Shown here: positions 1 to 6,991 of the stretch, one piece after another | Layout of the letters: each line of letters begins with the position of its first letter | Position numbering within the stretch: the first letter of the stretch is position 1 | DNA from: Planctomycetaceae bacterium | Lineage (GTDB): Bacteria > Planctomycetota > Planctomycetia > Pirellulales > Thermoguttaceae | Length of the DNA: 10,969 bases | Direction: 5' to 3' | Assembly (NCBI GenBank): GCA_031283515.1 | Contig: JAITBS010000143.1 | Span: 1 to 10,969 of the forward strand | Notes under the pieces: generated by a model | The model's database searches: none | What the model was told of the DNA's origin: nothing | Seen by the model: the letters and a program-made list of their open reading frames with translations, nothing else | Made by a program: the position numbers and the translations under genes

Positions 1-25
1 GAATAATGCGGCTGAATAATGCGTA

Positions 26-54
26 AAAATAATAATTCCACTGATATATTACCA
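26..54. repeat. 29-bp inverted repeat, left copy
   Basis: These 29 bases recur exactly, in reverse complement, at 3321-3349. A diverged copy in the same orientation as this one lies at 3604-3642. The copy ends one base before the stop codon of the transglutaminase-like gene, and the resemblance to the diverged copy continues a few bases into that gene's 3' end. Just outside it, the 10-mer GAATAATGCG occurs twice (1-10 and 14-23). It may be the end of a repeat element cut off by the window edge. Its function is not known. Confidence 0.8.
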
Positions 55-1170
55 TTATTTTACTTTAACTTCGTGAATCCAATGAAATTTTGGCGGAGGA
101 CTTCCTGATATTAAGGAACCTTCGAAACACTCTTTTAGAAAAAGTGTTTTACCTTTGGGAGCTTTGTTTGGGTCGGGAAACGAATCGCCTTTTTGTAAAA
201 TGGGTTGCCGTTCGGGAATACCGCCGAAGGAGTAGGAACCGGAAACCTGACATGGAAACCAAAATCCCTGAGGAACTGTTGGTTTTTTTGTTTCATGTCC
301 AGAGGAATTTGAGGCGGTCAGTTCCGGTTTTAGTTCAAGATAAAATTCTGCGTAACAGTGCTCCGGCAACCGGACAATCCTCGCCGGAATCTTTCCCGCA
401 CGGCAAAGAGCAACAAATAAACAACTCATGTCTTTACAATCACCACTCCAAGTTCCTTCCGGCATATTGATTACTGCCCATGCTCCTTTGGCTGGTTGAT
501 TTTTGCCGGATTCGTCATATTGCACATTGTTTTGTACAAAAGCGTAAAGAGATTCAACTTTATCCCAATCGGTTGTTTTCTCTTTGGTGATTTCGTTGAA
601 CATTTTAACAAATTGCAATTTATTACATTCAATGGTTGGACTTTCTTTGAGATAAGGTTCTAATCCGTGCGGAGTGCGTTTCGGAATAACATAATCTTCC
701 GAATTGTCAGGCGGCAAGAGTTCGTAATTCAGAAGTTCAAAGTTGACAATCACTTCAACCTTGCGGTGCGAACGCATTCGACCAAGTGTGAGAATCATTT
801 CTTTGGCACCGTTGCTGACGATCTTGTATCGAATATTATTTGAAAGAGCGGCATCAAGTTTTTCTTCATCAATTTTCAAAACTTCCTGCTCAAACCAATC
901 CATAGGAACCGGAATACTCACTCTGGCTTCCTCAATTTGAGAACCGGGTTCAATAATAATTCCAGCCCGCCAAATTTGTCGTTGACTGTTTCCGCGTTTG
1001 GGTCCGCCGTTCACGAACTTTTTTTCATTGGTTCCAACTGGGGCGTTCGTATCTGTTCCAAAATCAAACTGAGAATACACCACCGATGAAAAAAACAGTG
1101 CCGCAAAAAAAATAGTTACCGCGAACAACAAATTAACAAATGATTTACGTAACATGTTCAAGATTATCAT
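55..1170 (-). CDS. Secreted transglutaminase-like (papain-fold) protein
   Basis: This is a 371-residue exported protein with a transglutaminase-like core. An N-terminal hydrophobic stretch (about residues 11-33, ending near VYSQ) looks like a signal peptide or membrane anchor. The core spans about residues 200-280. C245 in SGDCKDMSCLFVALCRAGK is the likely nucleophile and H271 in EHCYAEFYLEL the likely catalytic His. The third catalytic residue, an Asp normally found in a W-x-P-x-D motif, is not obvious: the matching stretch reads FWFPCQVSG. Family members are often cysteine proteases or amidases rather than true cross-linkers, and the substrate cannot be told. The frame opens further to a TTG at 1197. 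I chose the ATG at 1170, which has GGAAAG directly upstream; the ATG at 1155 is a second option and gives a cleaner signal peptide. The gene is divergent from the ATPase operon and has its own promoter. Confidence 0.8.
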   Translation of the reverse strand: MIILNMLRKSFVNLLFAVTIFFAALFFSSVVYSQFDFGTDTNAPVGTNEKKFVNGGPKRGNSQRQIWRAGIIIEPGSQIEEARVSIPVPMDWFEQEVLKIDEEKLDAALSNNIRYKIVSNGAKEMILTLGRMRSHRKVEVIVNFELLNYELLPPDNSEDYVIPKRTPHGLEPYLKESPTIECNKLQFVKMFNEITKEKTTDWDKVESLYAFVQNNVQYDESGKNQPAKGAWAVINMPEGTWSGDCKDMSCLFVALCRAGKIPARIVRLPEHCYAEFYLELKPELTASNSSGHETKKPTVPQGFWFPCQVSGSYSFGGIPERQPILQKGDSFPDPNKAPKGKTLFLKECFEGSLISGSPPPKFHWIHEVKVK

Positions 1171-1264
1171 CTTTCCGATAAAATTGTAAGATTTCAACTA
1201 TTGGGCTGATTCGATTTTTAACGTACAAATACACAAAAAACAGAATCGCAACAATTAACCGGTT

Positions 1265-1293
1265 ATGATAATTTTCTTATTCGGTATTGTCAA
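1265..1293 (-). promoter_or_regulatory. Sigma-70-type promoter for the transglutaminase-like gene
   Basis: On the minus strand, TTGACA (1288-1293) is followed after 17 bases by TATCAT (1265-1270). This is a full -35 match and a 5/6 -10 match at ideal spacing. Transcription would start near 1258, leaving a leader of about 90 bases before the ATG at 1170. The call rests on consensus only. Confidence 0.6.
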
Positions 1294-1322
1294 TAGGAAT
1301 TTCCCTAAAAACTCAGCGTCTC

Positions 1323-1350
1323 TTGAAAATACCGCTATTCGGAGTAGAAT
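1323..1350 (+). promoter_or_regulatory. Candidate promoter for the ATPase/DUF4276 operon
   Basis: TTGAAA (1323-1328) and TAGAAT (1345-1350) are separated by 16 bases, and each matches consensus at 5 of 6 positions. It points at the ATPase start at 1414, which has a modest AAGG Shine-Dalgarno at 1400-1403. With the minus-strand promoter at 1265-1293 it makes a compact divergent control region. Confidence 0.45.
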
Positions 1351-1413
1351 CTGATAATAATCTCCAAACATAAATCACTGTTTTAAAAAAACCTTAAAAA
1401 AGGTACAACAATT

Positions 1414-2553
1414 ATGATAAATCGCATTAAAATTAAAAATTTCCGCAGTTTGGACATTGACGTCGAACTTGAACCGGTAACAGTTTTGGTTGGTCGAAGC
1501 GGAACCGGTAAAAGTAATTTCGTCGATGCTATTCGATTTCTGCGGGATTGTTTACTCAATCAGCGAGAAGTTTTCAACTATACTAAAGCCAATATTCTAC
1601 CGATTACCAACAAAACAAATTCTTCCTTATTGGAATACGAAATCTCTTTTGATGTTTCGCAATTGTCGGGCATTTTCACCTATTCGATTAAATTCAATTT
1701 TGATAAAAATTTTATTCAGGAAGAAAAATTATCTTTTGAGAATGAGGTACTTTTCCATCAAGCGAAGGGCAAATGGATTGTCACGCCTGATATTACTCCG
1801 ACAATTTATCTGTCTAACGCGGTTTGTCTTAATCGTATCAAAGGTATTCAAAAAATATCTATTGCATCAATTGCGCTTTCAGAAGGTATTGGTTGTTACG
1901 ATTTTCCCGGAAGCGTTTGTCGTGAAGGTAATAATCAGAACACCACAAACGGACTGCTTGATAATGGAACAAATACGAACGCTATTTTTGGTGAACTTCG
2001 GCACGACTTGACGCGTCTTTCTTCGTGGGATCATATTAACAAATCAATGCGTTTTTTGAATGATTCGATCCAAATGATTGACCAACAGTCCGGTCGTTCC
2101 GGTGAAATTATAGTAACGCATTGTTTCGGCGATCATCCGATTGTTTTGGAATTATCCTGTGAATCGGAAGGTTGCCGGCGTTTCTTTGCTTATATGCTTG
2201 CGTTTCATCAATCGCCGCCGAAGCAAACGATGATTTTTGAAGAACCGGAAAAAGGACTTTATCCTGCCGCTTTTGCCGTACTTGCCGACGAGATGAAAAA
2301 TTGCCCGAAATCCGGTCAAGGTCAGGTTATTTTAACAACACATAGTCCTGATTTGTTAAATAGTTTTGAGCTGGAATCGTTGCGTGTTGTTGTTATGGAA
2401 GAAGGAATAACCCGCATTGGTTTGGTTGCGCCGGATCAGATGAAATCATTACAGGAATTTTTATTGAATTTAGGTGAATTGTTGACTGTTGACGACGCAC
2501 GAATTGATCCTTTAATCATTCCTCCGGTTGCATTGGAGGGTCAAACCGTATGA
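1414..2553 (+). CDS. AAA/ABC-type ATPase (AAA_21, OLD/RecF-like), partner of DUF4276 protein
   Basis: This 379-residue P-loop ATPase belongs to the SMC/RecF/OLD-like group. It opens with the typical INRIKIKNFRSL strand-turn. Walker A is GRSGTGKS at residues 27-34 (K33). An ABC-signature-like ESEGCRRF lies around 250-257. Walker B is MIFEEPEKGLYP around 273-284, with E276/E277, and a switch His (H310) sits in TTHSPDLL. The central part (about 60-230) is the variable insertion normal for this group. There is no TOPRIM domain of the OLD type in this chain. That activity appears to be supplied by the next gene, which overlaps by 4 bp (ATGA), so translation is probably coupled. Family knowledge: such ATPases gate nuclease partners in DNA repair or phage defence. 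The specific function here is inferred. Confidence 0.85.
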   Translation: MINRIKIKNFRSLDIDVELEPVTVLVGRSGTGKSNFVDAIRFLRDCLLNQREVFNYTKANILPITNKTNSSLLEYEISFDVSQLSGIFTYSIKFNFDKNFIQEEKLSFENEVLFHQAKGKWIVTPDITPTIYLSNAVCLNRIKGIQKISIASIALSEGIGCYDFPGSVCREGNNQNTTNGLLDNGTNTNAIFGELRHDLTRLSSWDHINKSMRFLNDSIQMIDQQSGRSGEIIVTHCFGDHPIVLELSCESEGCRRFFAYMLAFHQSPPKQTMIFEEPEKGLYPAAFAVLADEMKNCPKSGQGQVILTTHSPDLLNSFELESLRVVVMEEGITRIGLVAPDQMKSLQEFLLNLGELLTVDDARIDPLIIPPVALEGQTV

Positions 2554-3236
2554 AAAGATTGGTACTTATGGTTGAAGGTGAAGGAGATGTAAAATCAGTA
2601 CAAAATCTTACGTCAAAAGTGTTACGACAGCGTTTCCCTGATTCTGTGTTGCCGTTTTTCATTGATAAAGCGGTTATGAAAGTCGGCGATGTTAATGCAC
2701 TTTTATCTCCAAAAGACGGTGAAGACAAAATCAAATTGATACGATTTCTCAAGGCGGTTGAAAATCGTTCAGAATTGGGAGGCGTTTTATTGTTACTTGA
2801 CGGTGATCTTACCAAACCAATATTGACGTTGGCGGGTCGTCAAGAATTTTGTCCGGTAACAACTGGTCGTTACATAGTAGATTTGGCGTCAAAAAAAACT
2901 CGTGCAGGTCGAACTTACTCTTTTGCGGTTGTCTTTGCTATGCAGGAATTTGAATCCTGGATTCTTGCCGGACATCCGATTTTTGCAGAGAAAACGGTTA
3001 ATAAGGATCTAGAAAAACATCCTCGTGACGCCAAAAAAGAAATCGAATTACTTACCCAAAATAATTACAGCGAAGTTGTAGATCAAATTAAATATGCAAA
3101 AGAAATTGACATTGAATTGCTTTTAAAACGTCAACCGCCAATGCGATCTTTTCACCGATTTAATAATGCTCTTCAACAAATGGGCGAATCAATGTATTCG
3201 GAAGATTTTGTTTGTTCTCCTTCTGCGAATCGTTAA
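2550..3236 (+). CDS. DUF4276 family TOPRIM-like protein
   Basis: This 228-residue protein fits DUF4276, a family often encoded beside AAA_21 ATPases. The N-terminus LVLMVEGEGD (E9, E11) followed by LLLDGD (D84, D86) matches the Glu and Asp-x-Asp metal ligands of a TOPRIM fold. The QEFESW motif (132-137) and the C-terminal MRSFHRFNNAL segment (198-208) are further DUF4276 hallmarks. A metal-dependent nuclease or nucleotide-processing role is likely but not shown. The ATG sits inside the end of the ATPase gene (ATGA overlap), so the two are one operon and probably one complex. No downstream partner is visible; non-coding repeats follow at once. Confidence 0.82.
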   Translation: MKRLVLMVEGEGDVKSVQNLTSKVLRQRFPDSVLPFFIDKAVMKVGDVNALLSPKDGEDKIKLIRFLKAVENRSELGGVLLLLDGDLTKPILTLAGRQEFCPVTTGRYIVDLASKKTRAGRTYSFAVVFAMQEFESWILAGHPIFAEKTVNKDLEKHPRDAKKEIELLTQNNYSEVVDQIKYAKEIDIELLLKRQPPMRSFHRFNNALQQMGESMYSEDFVCSPSANR

Positions 3237-3320
3237 ATCTTTTTAATATTATGATAATTACAATTATGATAATTACACGTACTTTTGATTTATATTTCAC
3301 ATTGTCACAAATTAGTTTTT

Positions 3321-3349
3321 TGGTAATATATCAGTGGAATTATTATTTT
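3321..3349. repeat. 29-bp inverted repeat, right copy
   Basis: This is the exact reverse complement of 26-54. The two copies enclose the transglutaminase-like gene and the ATPase/DUF4276 operon. The copy also faces the diverged copy at 3604-3642, so a palindrome-rich non-coding block of about 250 bases is itself bounded by inverted copies. The DNA between the DUF4276 stop and this copy is AT-rich and holds a near-tandem 15-mer (ATTATGATAATTACA, twice, about 3248-3278). Confidence 0.8.
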
Positions 3350-3358
3350 GGGTTCTTC

Positions 3359-3604
3359 ACCTCGAAGGGGTGGAATTTTCATAACCGTAGGTCAAGCGAA
3401 GCGCGACCTACGGTCAATACCTCACCTCAACCTCGCCTGAAAGGCGAAACTAAACGAGCTGAATCGTACAAACTAGAATTATTAAAATTCTGTCTTTCAG
3501 ACAGAGGTTTGTTCGTTGTACGAGTCCGCAGGTCGATGACCTGCGGTTATGAAAATCACACCCCTGTCGGGGTGAAATCGAGGTGAAATCGAGGTGAAAA
3601 TCGA
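3359..3604. repeat. Palindrome-rich non-coding element
   Basis: This fills most of the 454-base gene-free gap 3237-3690. Perfect stem-loops are: CCGTAGGTC/GACCTACGG (3385-3393 with 3405-3413); CGCCT/AGGCG (3434-3446); CTGTCT/AGACAG (3490-3504); CCGCAGGTC/GACCTGCGG with a 3-base loop (3526-3546); CACCCC/GGGGTG (3559-3574). TCGTACAA (3464-3471) pairs with TTGTACGA (3516-3523) around the centre. The outer flanks mirror each other: the left end reads, in reverse complement, like the right end (GGTTATGAAAAT then a CCACCCC/CACCCC run). The right end has three tandem 11-12-base units starting GGTGAAA (3571-3604). An open frame across it is an artefact. It resembles REP/BIME or MITE-like non-coding repeats. 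Confidence 0.7.
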
Positions 3605-3642
3605 AAAACAAAAATTCCGCTGAAATATTTACGATTATTTTT
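3604..3642. repeat. Diverged third copy of the 29-bp repeat
   Basis: This aligns with 25-61 at most positions, with a few substitutions and one extra base in the ATATTT segment. The shared core is AATTCC-R-CTGA-ATATT followed by a TTATTTT tail. It closes the palindrome-rich block on the right, inverted relative to 3321-3349. A weaker relative, AAAAATTCC then GCAATATTTT, sits at about 8398-8416. Confidence 0.55.
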
Positions 3643-3690
3643 CCAAAACATTTCCCAAACGTTAACCAGATTCAAAACAGGATTCAGACG

Positions 3691-4425
3691 ATGACTTTGA
3701 ACAAAATTTTCAAATTTCAATGTTTATTATTTTTCTTGATGGTATTTACTTTCATGGGTTGTTCGGGGACATCCTGGCGAAAACCGGATTTATCGGTGTT
3801 GAAGCCGGCGGGACCGCCTGCCCAGGCGGTGGCGGTGTGGGAGCCGGCGGTCAAACATGAAACCGGATTGGAACCGCAACGCGGTTTTGGCGGACGAGTT
3901 TATTTTTACGATCAGGAATCGAAAAAACCTATCAAAATTAACGGCAATATTGTTGTTTATGCGTTCGACGAAGAAAACCGAAAACCGGATGATAACGCTC
4001 CGACACGGAGTTATCTTTTCGACAAAGACGATATCAAAAAACTTTATTCCAAATCGAAACTGGGACCGTCATACAATTTTTGGATTCCTTGGGATTCGGA
4101 GGGTGCAGACGGCAAGACCAAAAAGGTATCCTTAATAGTCCGTTATATTCCTGAAGTGGGTTCTTCGGTTGTGAGTTCCCAAGCGGCGGTTTATTTACCC
4201 GGCAAGCTTGAGCAAACTGAATTTATGGCGAAAAACAATTGGGAGAACCGGAAAATTCAGGGAGACACTCAAGAGGGAATTATCCAACAGGTTGCTCACT
4301 GGAGTCCCAATGATCCGAAAACATCCGCCAACAACACCGATTCAAAACATTCCCAACCGGTAGAACATCTCGTTGAGTCCAACAACAACCGCACTCCAAC
4401 AATGAAAATATCCACAATACGATAA
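3691..4425 (+). CDS. Predicted lipoprotein, planctomycete-type hypothetical
   Basis: This 244-residue protein starts with a lipoprotein signal: KIFKF, a hydrophobic stretch to residue 22, and lipobox FMGC with C24. A Pro/Ala-rich linker follows (about 35-55). A conserved-looking globular segment (about 65-180) runs from GFGGRVYFYDQE to SLIVRYIPEVGSSVVSSQAAVYLPG and probably forms beta strands. The tail (about 190-244) is polar, rich in Asn, Ser and Thr, and likely disordered. It resembles planctomycete-restricted hypothetical lipoproteins, but I assign no function. The ATG has an AGGA Shine-Dalgarno at 3679-3682 with an 8-base spacer. Odd point: a short GC-rich stretch (about 3804-3850) includes a perfect 16-base palindrome at 3814-3829, unlike the AT-rich surroundings. 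Confidence 0.75.
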   Translation: MTLNKIFKFQCLLFFLMVFTFMGCSGTSWRKPDLSVLKPAGPPAQAVAVWEPAVKHETGLEPQRGFGGRVYFYDQESKKPIKINGNIVVYAFDEENRKPDDNAPTRSYLFDKDDIKKLYSKSKLGPSYNFWIPWDSEGADGKTKKVSLIVRYIPEVGSSVVSSQAAVYLPGKLEQTEFMAKNNWENRKIQGDTQEGIIQQVAHWSPNDPKTSANNTDSKHSQPVEHLVESNNNRTPTMKISTIR

Positions 4426-4826
4426 TAATTGTATCCAATGCCGTTGCCGATAGTAACGTTTCTGTGCAATGATTACGTTATTTGTATATGTTATTGGTGT
4501 CATGTGCTGTTTGTTTGAAGTATTTGCGTCATACTTTTATCGTCTATCACGTTTGTTGCTTAAAATCACAAACTCTGTTGAAATTTTATCCATTTTAAAA
4601 TACCAGCCTAATATAAATGCTAAAAAATATCCGTATTTTGCGCATTTACAGAAAAATTTTGGGGTAAAAGGCTATTCACAGACAAAATTATTGTTTAGAA
4701 TAATTACCTTGTTTATTGTTTAGGCTTATCGAAAATTGATATTCCTAATTTGGTTATTGTTGCCAATTTCTTGATTTTATGTGAACAATTACTTAATGTC
4801 CTTTTTTCACAACCGATTTTATTATT
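4426..4826. other. AT-rich intergenic region, no supported gene
   Basis: No convincing gene, RNA or strong hairpin is visible in these 401 bases. One open frame (4469-4723, plus, 84 codons) encodes a Leu/Phe/Tyr-rich peptide with no Shine-Dalgarno and no recognisable family. Its composition is what AT-rich DNA gives by chance. A promoter for the gene at 4827 should lie here but no clear -35/-10 pair stands out. Confidence 0.5.
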
Positions 4827-5405
4827 ATGAGTGTTTACATTATTGAACCGCTGTGGAGTCAGGGAGGCGGAGAGCAAATTATAGGAATTGTTATTTTTGC
4901 ATTGCTTGTAATTGCTCAGATTCTCAAAGCGTATTTTGACACTCGTTCCGTCCAACAAACCGGCACAGAAAAACGATTACAAAAACCGATACAAAACACT
5001 GAGTTGAATGATCCGCTGAATTCTGTTTCGCTTTCCCAAACGACCAAACGTCCTCGTGAACGCAAACGAAGTCCCCGAAAACAAACTCTTACGACCGAAA
5101 CGGCATCGGAACACACACGGAAATCACGCGGAATTTTGAGTCGGGAACTTGGTCCACAAGGTGAAGGTTCCCGTTTTGAAACCGTCACCGGAACTTTCAA
5201 TTCATCACAAATTATCACCTCATCCATCACTCCCATTGTCAAACCAACACTGGAAAGTCTGACCGGAATTTACGATACACCGCCGGTTTCTTCCGAAACT
5301 CAACCGCAACCATTGGCTCTTAATGTGAAGGAAATGATCGCCGATTCTGAAGGATTACGTCAGGCGGTTATTCTTTCCGAAATTCTGAAACGCCCTAACT
5401 TTTAA
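4827..5405 (+). CDS. Single-pass membrane protein with basic disordered linker, unknown function
   Basis: This 192-residue protein has one N-terminal transmembrane helix (about residues 18-34, IIGIVIFALLVIAQILKAYF). It then has a long polar, low-complexity segment with a strongly basic patch KRPRERKRSPRK (74-85) and Ser/Thr/Pro-rich stretches. A C-terminal amphipathic segment LNVKEMIADSEGLRQAVILSEILKRP (about 165-190) looks like the conserved part. Short planctomycete proteins ending in a similar LRQAVILSEIL-RP motif are known to me as hypotheticals, but no function is established. The C-terminal motif could be a docking helix; that is inference. No Shine-Dalgarno is visible before the ATG, and no closer in-frame alternative keeps the membrane helix. 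A repeat element begins about 24 bases after the stop. Confidence 0.7.
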   Translation: MSVYIIEPLWSQGGGEQIIGIVIFALLVIAQILKAYFDTRSVQQTGTEKRLQKPIQNTELNDPLNSVSLSQTTKRPRERKRSPRKQTLTTETASEHTRKSRGILSRELGPQGEGSRFETVTGTFNSSQIITSSITPIVKPTLESLTGIYDTPPVSSETQPQPLALNVKEMIADSEGLRQAVILSEILKRPNF

Positions 5406-5428
5406 CAATAAACAGAAACACGGATATT

Positions 5429-5598
5429 TAGTCCGCAGATTACGCTGATGTTCTCAGATATTTAGGGATTATTTTTTTTGAGCATTACGAAACAGACGAA
5501 AAGAGAACAAATTATTTGATCCTAAATGTTGGTCTATTACCGTTTCGGTAAAAAATTCCGCTTGCGAATTTGTGAAAATCTGCATAATCTGCGGACTA
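5429..5598. repeat. Intergenic repeat element with 14-bp terminal inverted repeats
   Basis: TAGTCCGCAGATTA (5429-5442) is the exact reverse complement of 5585-5598, enclosing a 170-base element between two convergent genes. Its left half (about 5429-5513) aligns, in reverse orientation, with about 8470-8590. Shared parts are the TCCGCAGATTACGCTGATGTTC-like core, a GATTATTTTTT run and an ACGAAACA...ACGAAAAGAG segment. It also contains a small ATTACCG/CGGTAA hairpin near 5537-5551. It may act as a bidirectional terminator or be a miniature mobile element. No open frame is supported. Confidence 0.65.
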
Positions 5599-5622
5599 AA
5601 AACAGGCAGTTACCAAATTTTG

Positions 5623-6651
5623 TTACCGCATATAAATCGGTAAAGAACCGTTTTCGAGTTGCAAGATGGTCAAATTGATTGCGGTTGTATAGACTTTGCC
5701 GATATAACCTTGCGACCAGGAACCGTCACTGCCGGCTTCTGATATAATTCGTTTAAATAATCGGTTACGGTATTCGAGCCAATCTTTACCGCCTTGCCGG
5801 TATTTCACTTGTGCAAAATAATAATGAGCGTAATGCCAATGTCCGTAGTCGTTATTGCTTGAAATATTGCCGAGATTTTTGTCGCAATATTTTAATAAAT
5901 TCGGTACAAATTTATCGTCATACTCTCCGGCGTTGAACAAACATGCGATTGCTGCTGCGCTGATTGGAGGTCGACCGCCGCCGCCATGAATATTGTACTG
6001 AACGCCGCCTTCGCCCTGTTGAATCGAACAGCGGTGAATATACCCGATTGCCTTATCAATAATTTCTTTTGGCACGGGAATTCCGGCATTCCGGCAACTA
6101 CGTAACGCCTGAACTTGTGTGATTGTTGTCGAACCTTCGTCGAAATCGTTACCATCTTTTGCGCTGACGTAACCCCAACCTCCTGCTTTGGTTTGAGCCT
6201 GACCGCAAAACTGAACTGCTTTTGTCATTACATCAATCAGTTCATGTCGTCGCGATTCGTCTTCTTCTTCACCGAAAACTTGGGACAAAAAAAGTAAACC
6301 GAAACCATGACCATAAGTGTAACGGTCATCGGTATTGTCGCCAATCAGACCATTTTGCCGTGAACGCCGAACAAGAAATTCGACGGCGCTACGAATATTT
6401 GAAGCGTATTTACCTTGTGTTGCGGTGGAACCTTCAGCGAGCAATGCGACACCGGCCATTCCTGTCATTGCCGACGGATAAGAGCCGTTTGCGTCCCAAC
6501 TACCGCGACGGGATTGATTTGACGCCAACCAGTTTAACCCGCGCGACACAACTCGATTCAAATCCGATTCCGAAACCTGAGCACAAACCGGTAATAAAAA
6601 AACACCGGAAATTAAAAGAAATAAACCCGCTAATACGAATCTTTTTATCAT
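5623..6651 (-). CDS. Secreted squalene-cyclase/prenyltransferase-repeat (alpha-toroid) protein
   Basis: This 342-residue protein has a signal peptide (residues 1-24, MIKRF, hydrophobic core, PVCA-Q). The rest reads as alpha/alpha-toroid repeats of the prenyltransferase/squalene-oxidase type: WLASNQSRRGSW (41-52), AQTKAGGWGY (152-161), QQGEGGVQY (211-219) and GSDGSW (307-312), each near a QW-like motif and helix pairs. The catalytic DxDD of squalene-hopene cyclases is not visible, and the protein is about half their length. It is unlikely to be a cyclase and may be a binding scaffold in the periplasm. Similar exported proteins are common in Planctomycetota, without known function. The frame extends to TTG at 6657; I chose the ATG at 6651, which starts a normal signal peptide. 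Confidence 0.8.
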   Translation of the reverse strand: MIKRFVLAGLFLLISGVFLLPVCAQVSESDLNRVVSRGLNWLASNQSRRGSWDANGSYPSAMTGMAGVALLAEGSTATQGKYASNIRSAVEFLVRRSRQNGLIGDNTDDRYTYGHGFGLLFLSQVFGEEEDESRRHELIDVMTKAVQFCGQAQTKAGGWGYVSAKDGNDFDEGSTTITQVQALRSCRNAGIPVPKEIIDKAIGYIHRCSIQQGEGGVQYNIHGGGGRPPISAAAIACLFNAGEYDDKFVPNLLKYCDKNLGNISSNNDYGHWHYAHYYFAQVKYRQGGKDWLEYRNRLFKRIISEAGSDGSWSQGYIGKVYTTAINLTILQLENGSLPIYMR

Positions 6652-6721
6652 GTCCAATACGAAAATTTTACACGATTACGGTTTTCAGTTAATTTATTGA
6701 AGTTAAAAACGACAATTTCAT

Positions 6722-6749
6722 ATTATAATGTATTTCTGACGGGACACAA
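6722..6749 (-). promoter_or_regulatory. Candidate promoter for the toroid-repeat protein
   Basis: On the minus strand, TTGTGT (6744-6749) and a perfect TATAAT (6722-6727) are 16 bases apart. The start would be near 6715, about 64 bases before the ATG at 6651. The -35 is weak. The gene-free stretch 6652-6991 otherwise holds this site, the DUF1559 promoter and leader, and a tandem AGATTTATA (twice, about 6782-6799). Confidence 0.45.
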
Positions 6750-6862
6750 TCGCAAAATTGATGGAATTGTTATGGTATCTTAGATTTATAAGATTTATAA
6801 GGAAAAAATTATTTTTAGGAAGGTACAGTTGTTAAATTTCTTAGAAAAGAGCAAAATACCAA

Positions 6863-6891
6863 TTGACAATATGGCGGGGTTTGATTATACT
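6863..6891 (+). promoter_or_regulatory. Strong sigma-70-type promoter for the DUF1559 gene
   Basis: TTGACA (6863-6868), a 17-base spacer and TATACT (6886-6891) form a near-perfect promoter. Transcription would begin near 6898 and give a leader of about 94 bases to the ATG at 6992. It supports 6992, not the TTG at 7188, as the translation start. It lies inside a spurious 108-codon frame (6829-7155), which argues against that frame being a gene. Confidence 0.65.
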
Positions 6892-6978
6892 GTGGTGCAT
6901 TCAGTTGCGATACGTTTTTTTGCCGTGCTGTTTTGCGGTGAACGAATCGTGTGGTTATTTCAAAGAAACCTTACAAAT

Positions 6979-6983
6979 AAGGA
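6979..6983 (+). promoter_or_regulatory. Ribosome binding site deciding the DUF1559 start
   Basis: AAGGA lies 8 bases upstream of the ATG at 6992. No comparable site precedes the TTG at 7188, which falls inside the prepilin signal itself. Confidence 0.6.
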
Positions 6984-6991
6984 ACACAACA

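Noticed and set aside
3212..3586. 124-codon plus-strand frame across the repeat block
   Set aside because: It runs through the palindromes and the 29-bp repeat, overlaps the DUF4276 end, and encodes no recognisable protein.
4469..4723. 84-codon plus-strand frame with hydrophobic stretches
   Set aside because: No Shine-Dalgarno, no family resemblance, and a composition expected from AT-rich non-coding DNA.
5623..6651. Active squalene-hopene cyclase
   Set aside because: It lacks a visible DxDD motif, is about half the usual length, and is secreted; only the toroid-repeat fold is supported.
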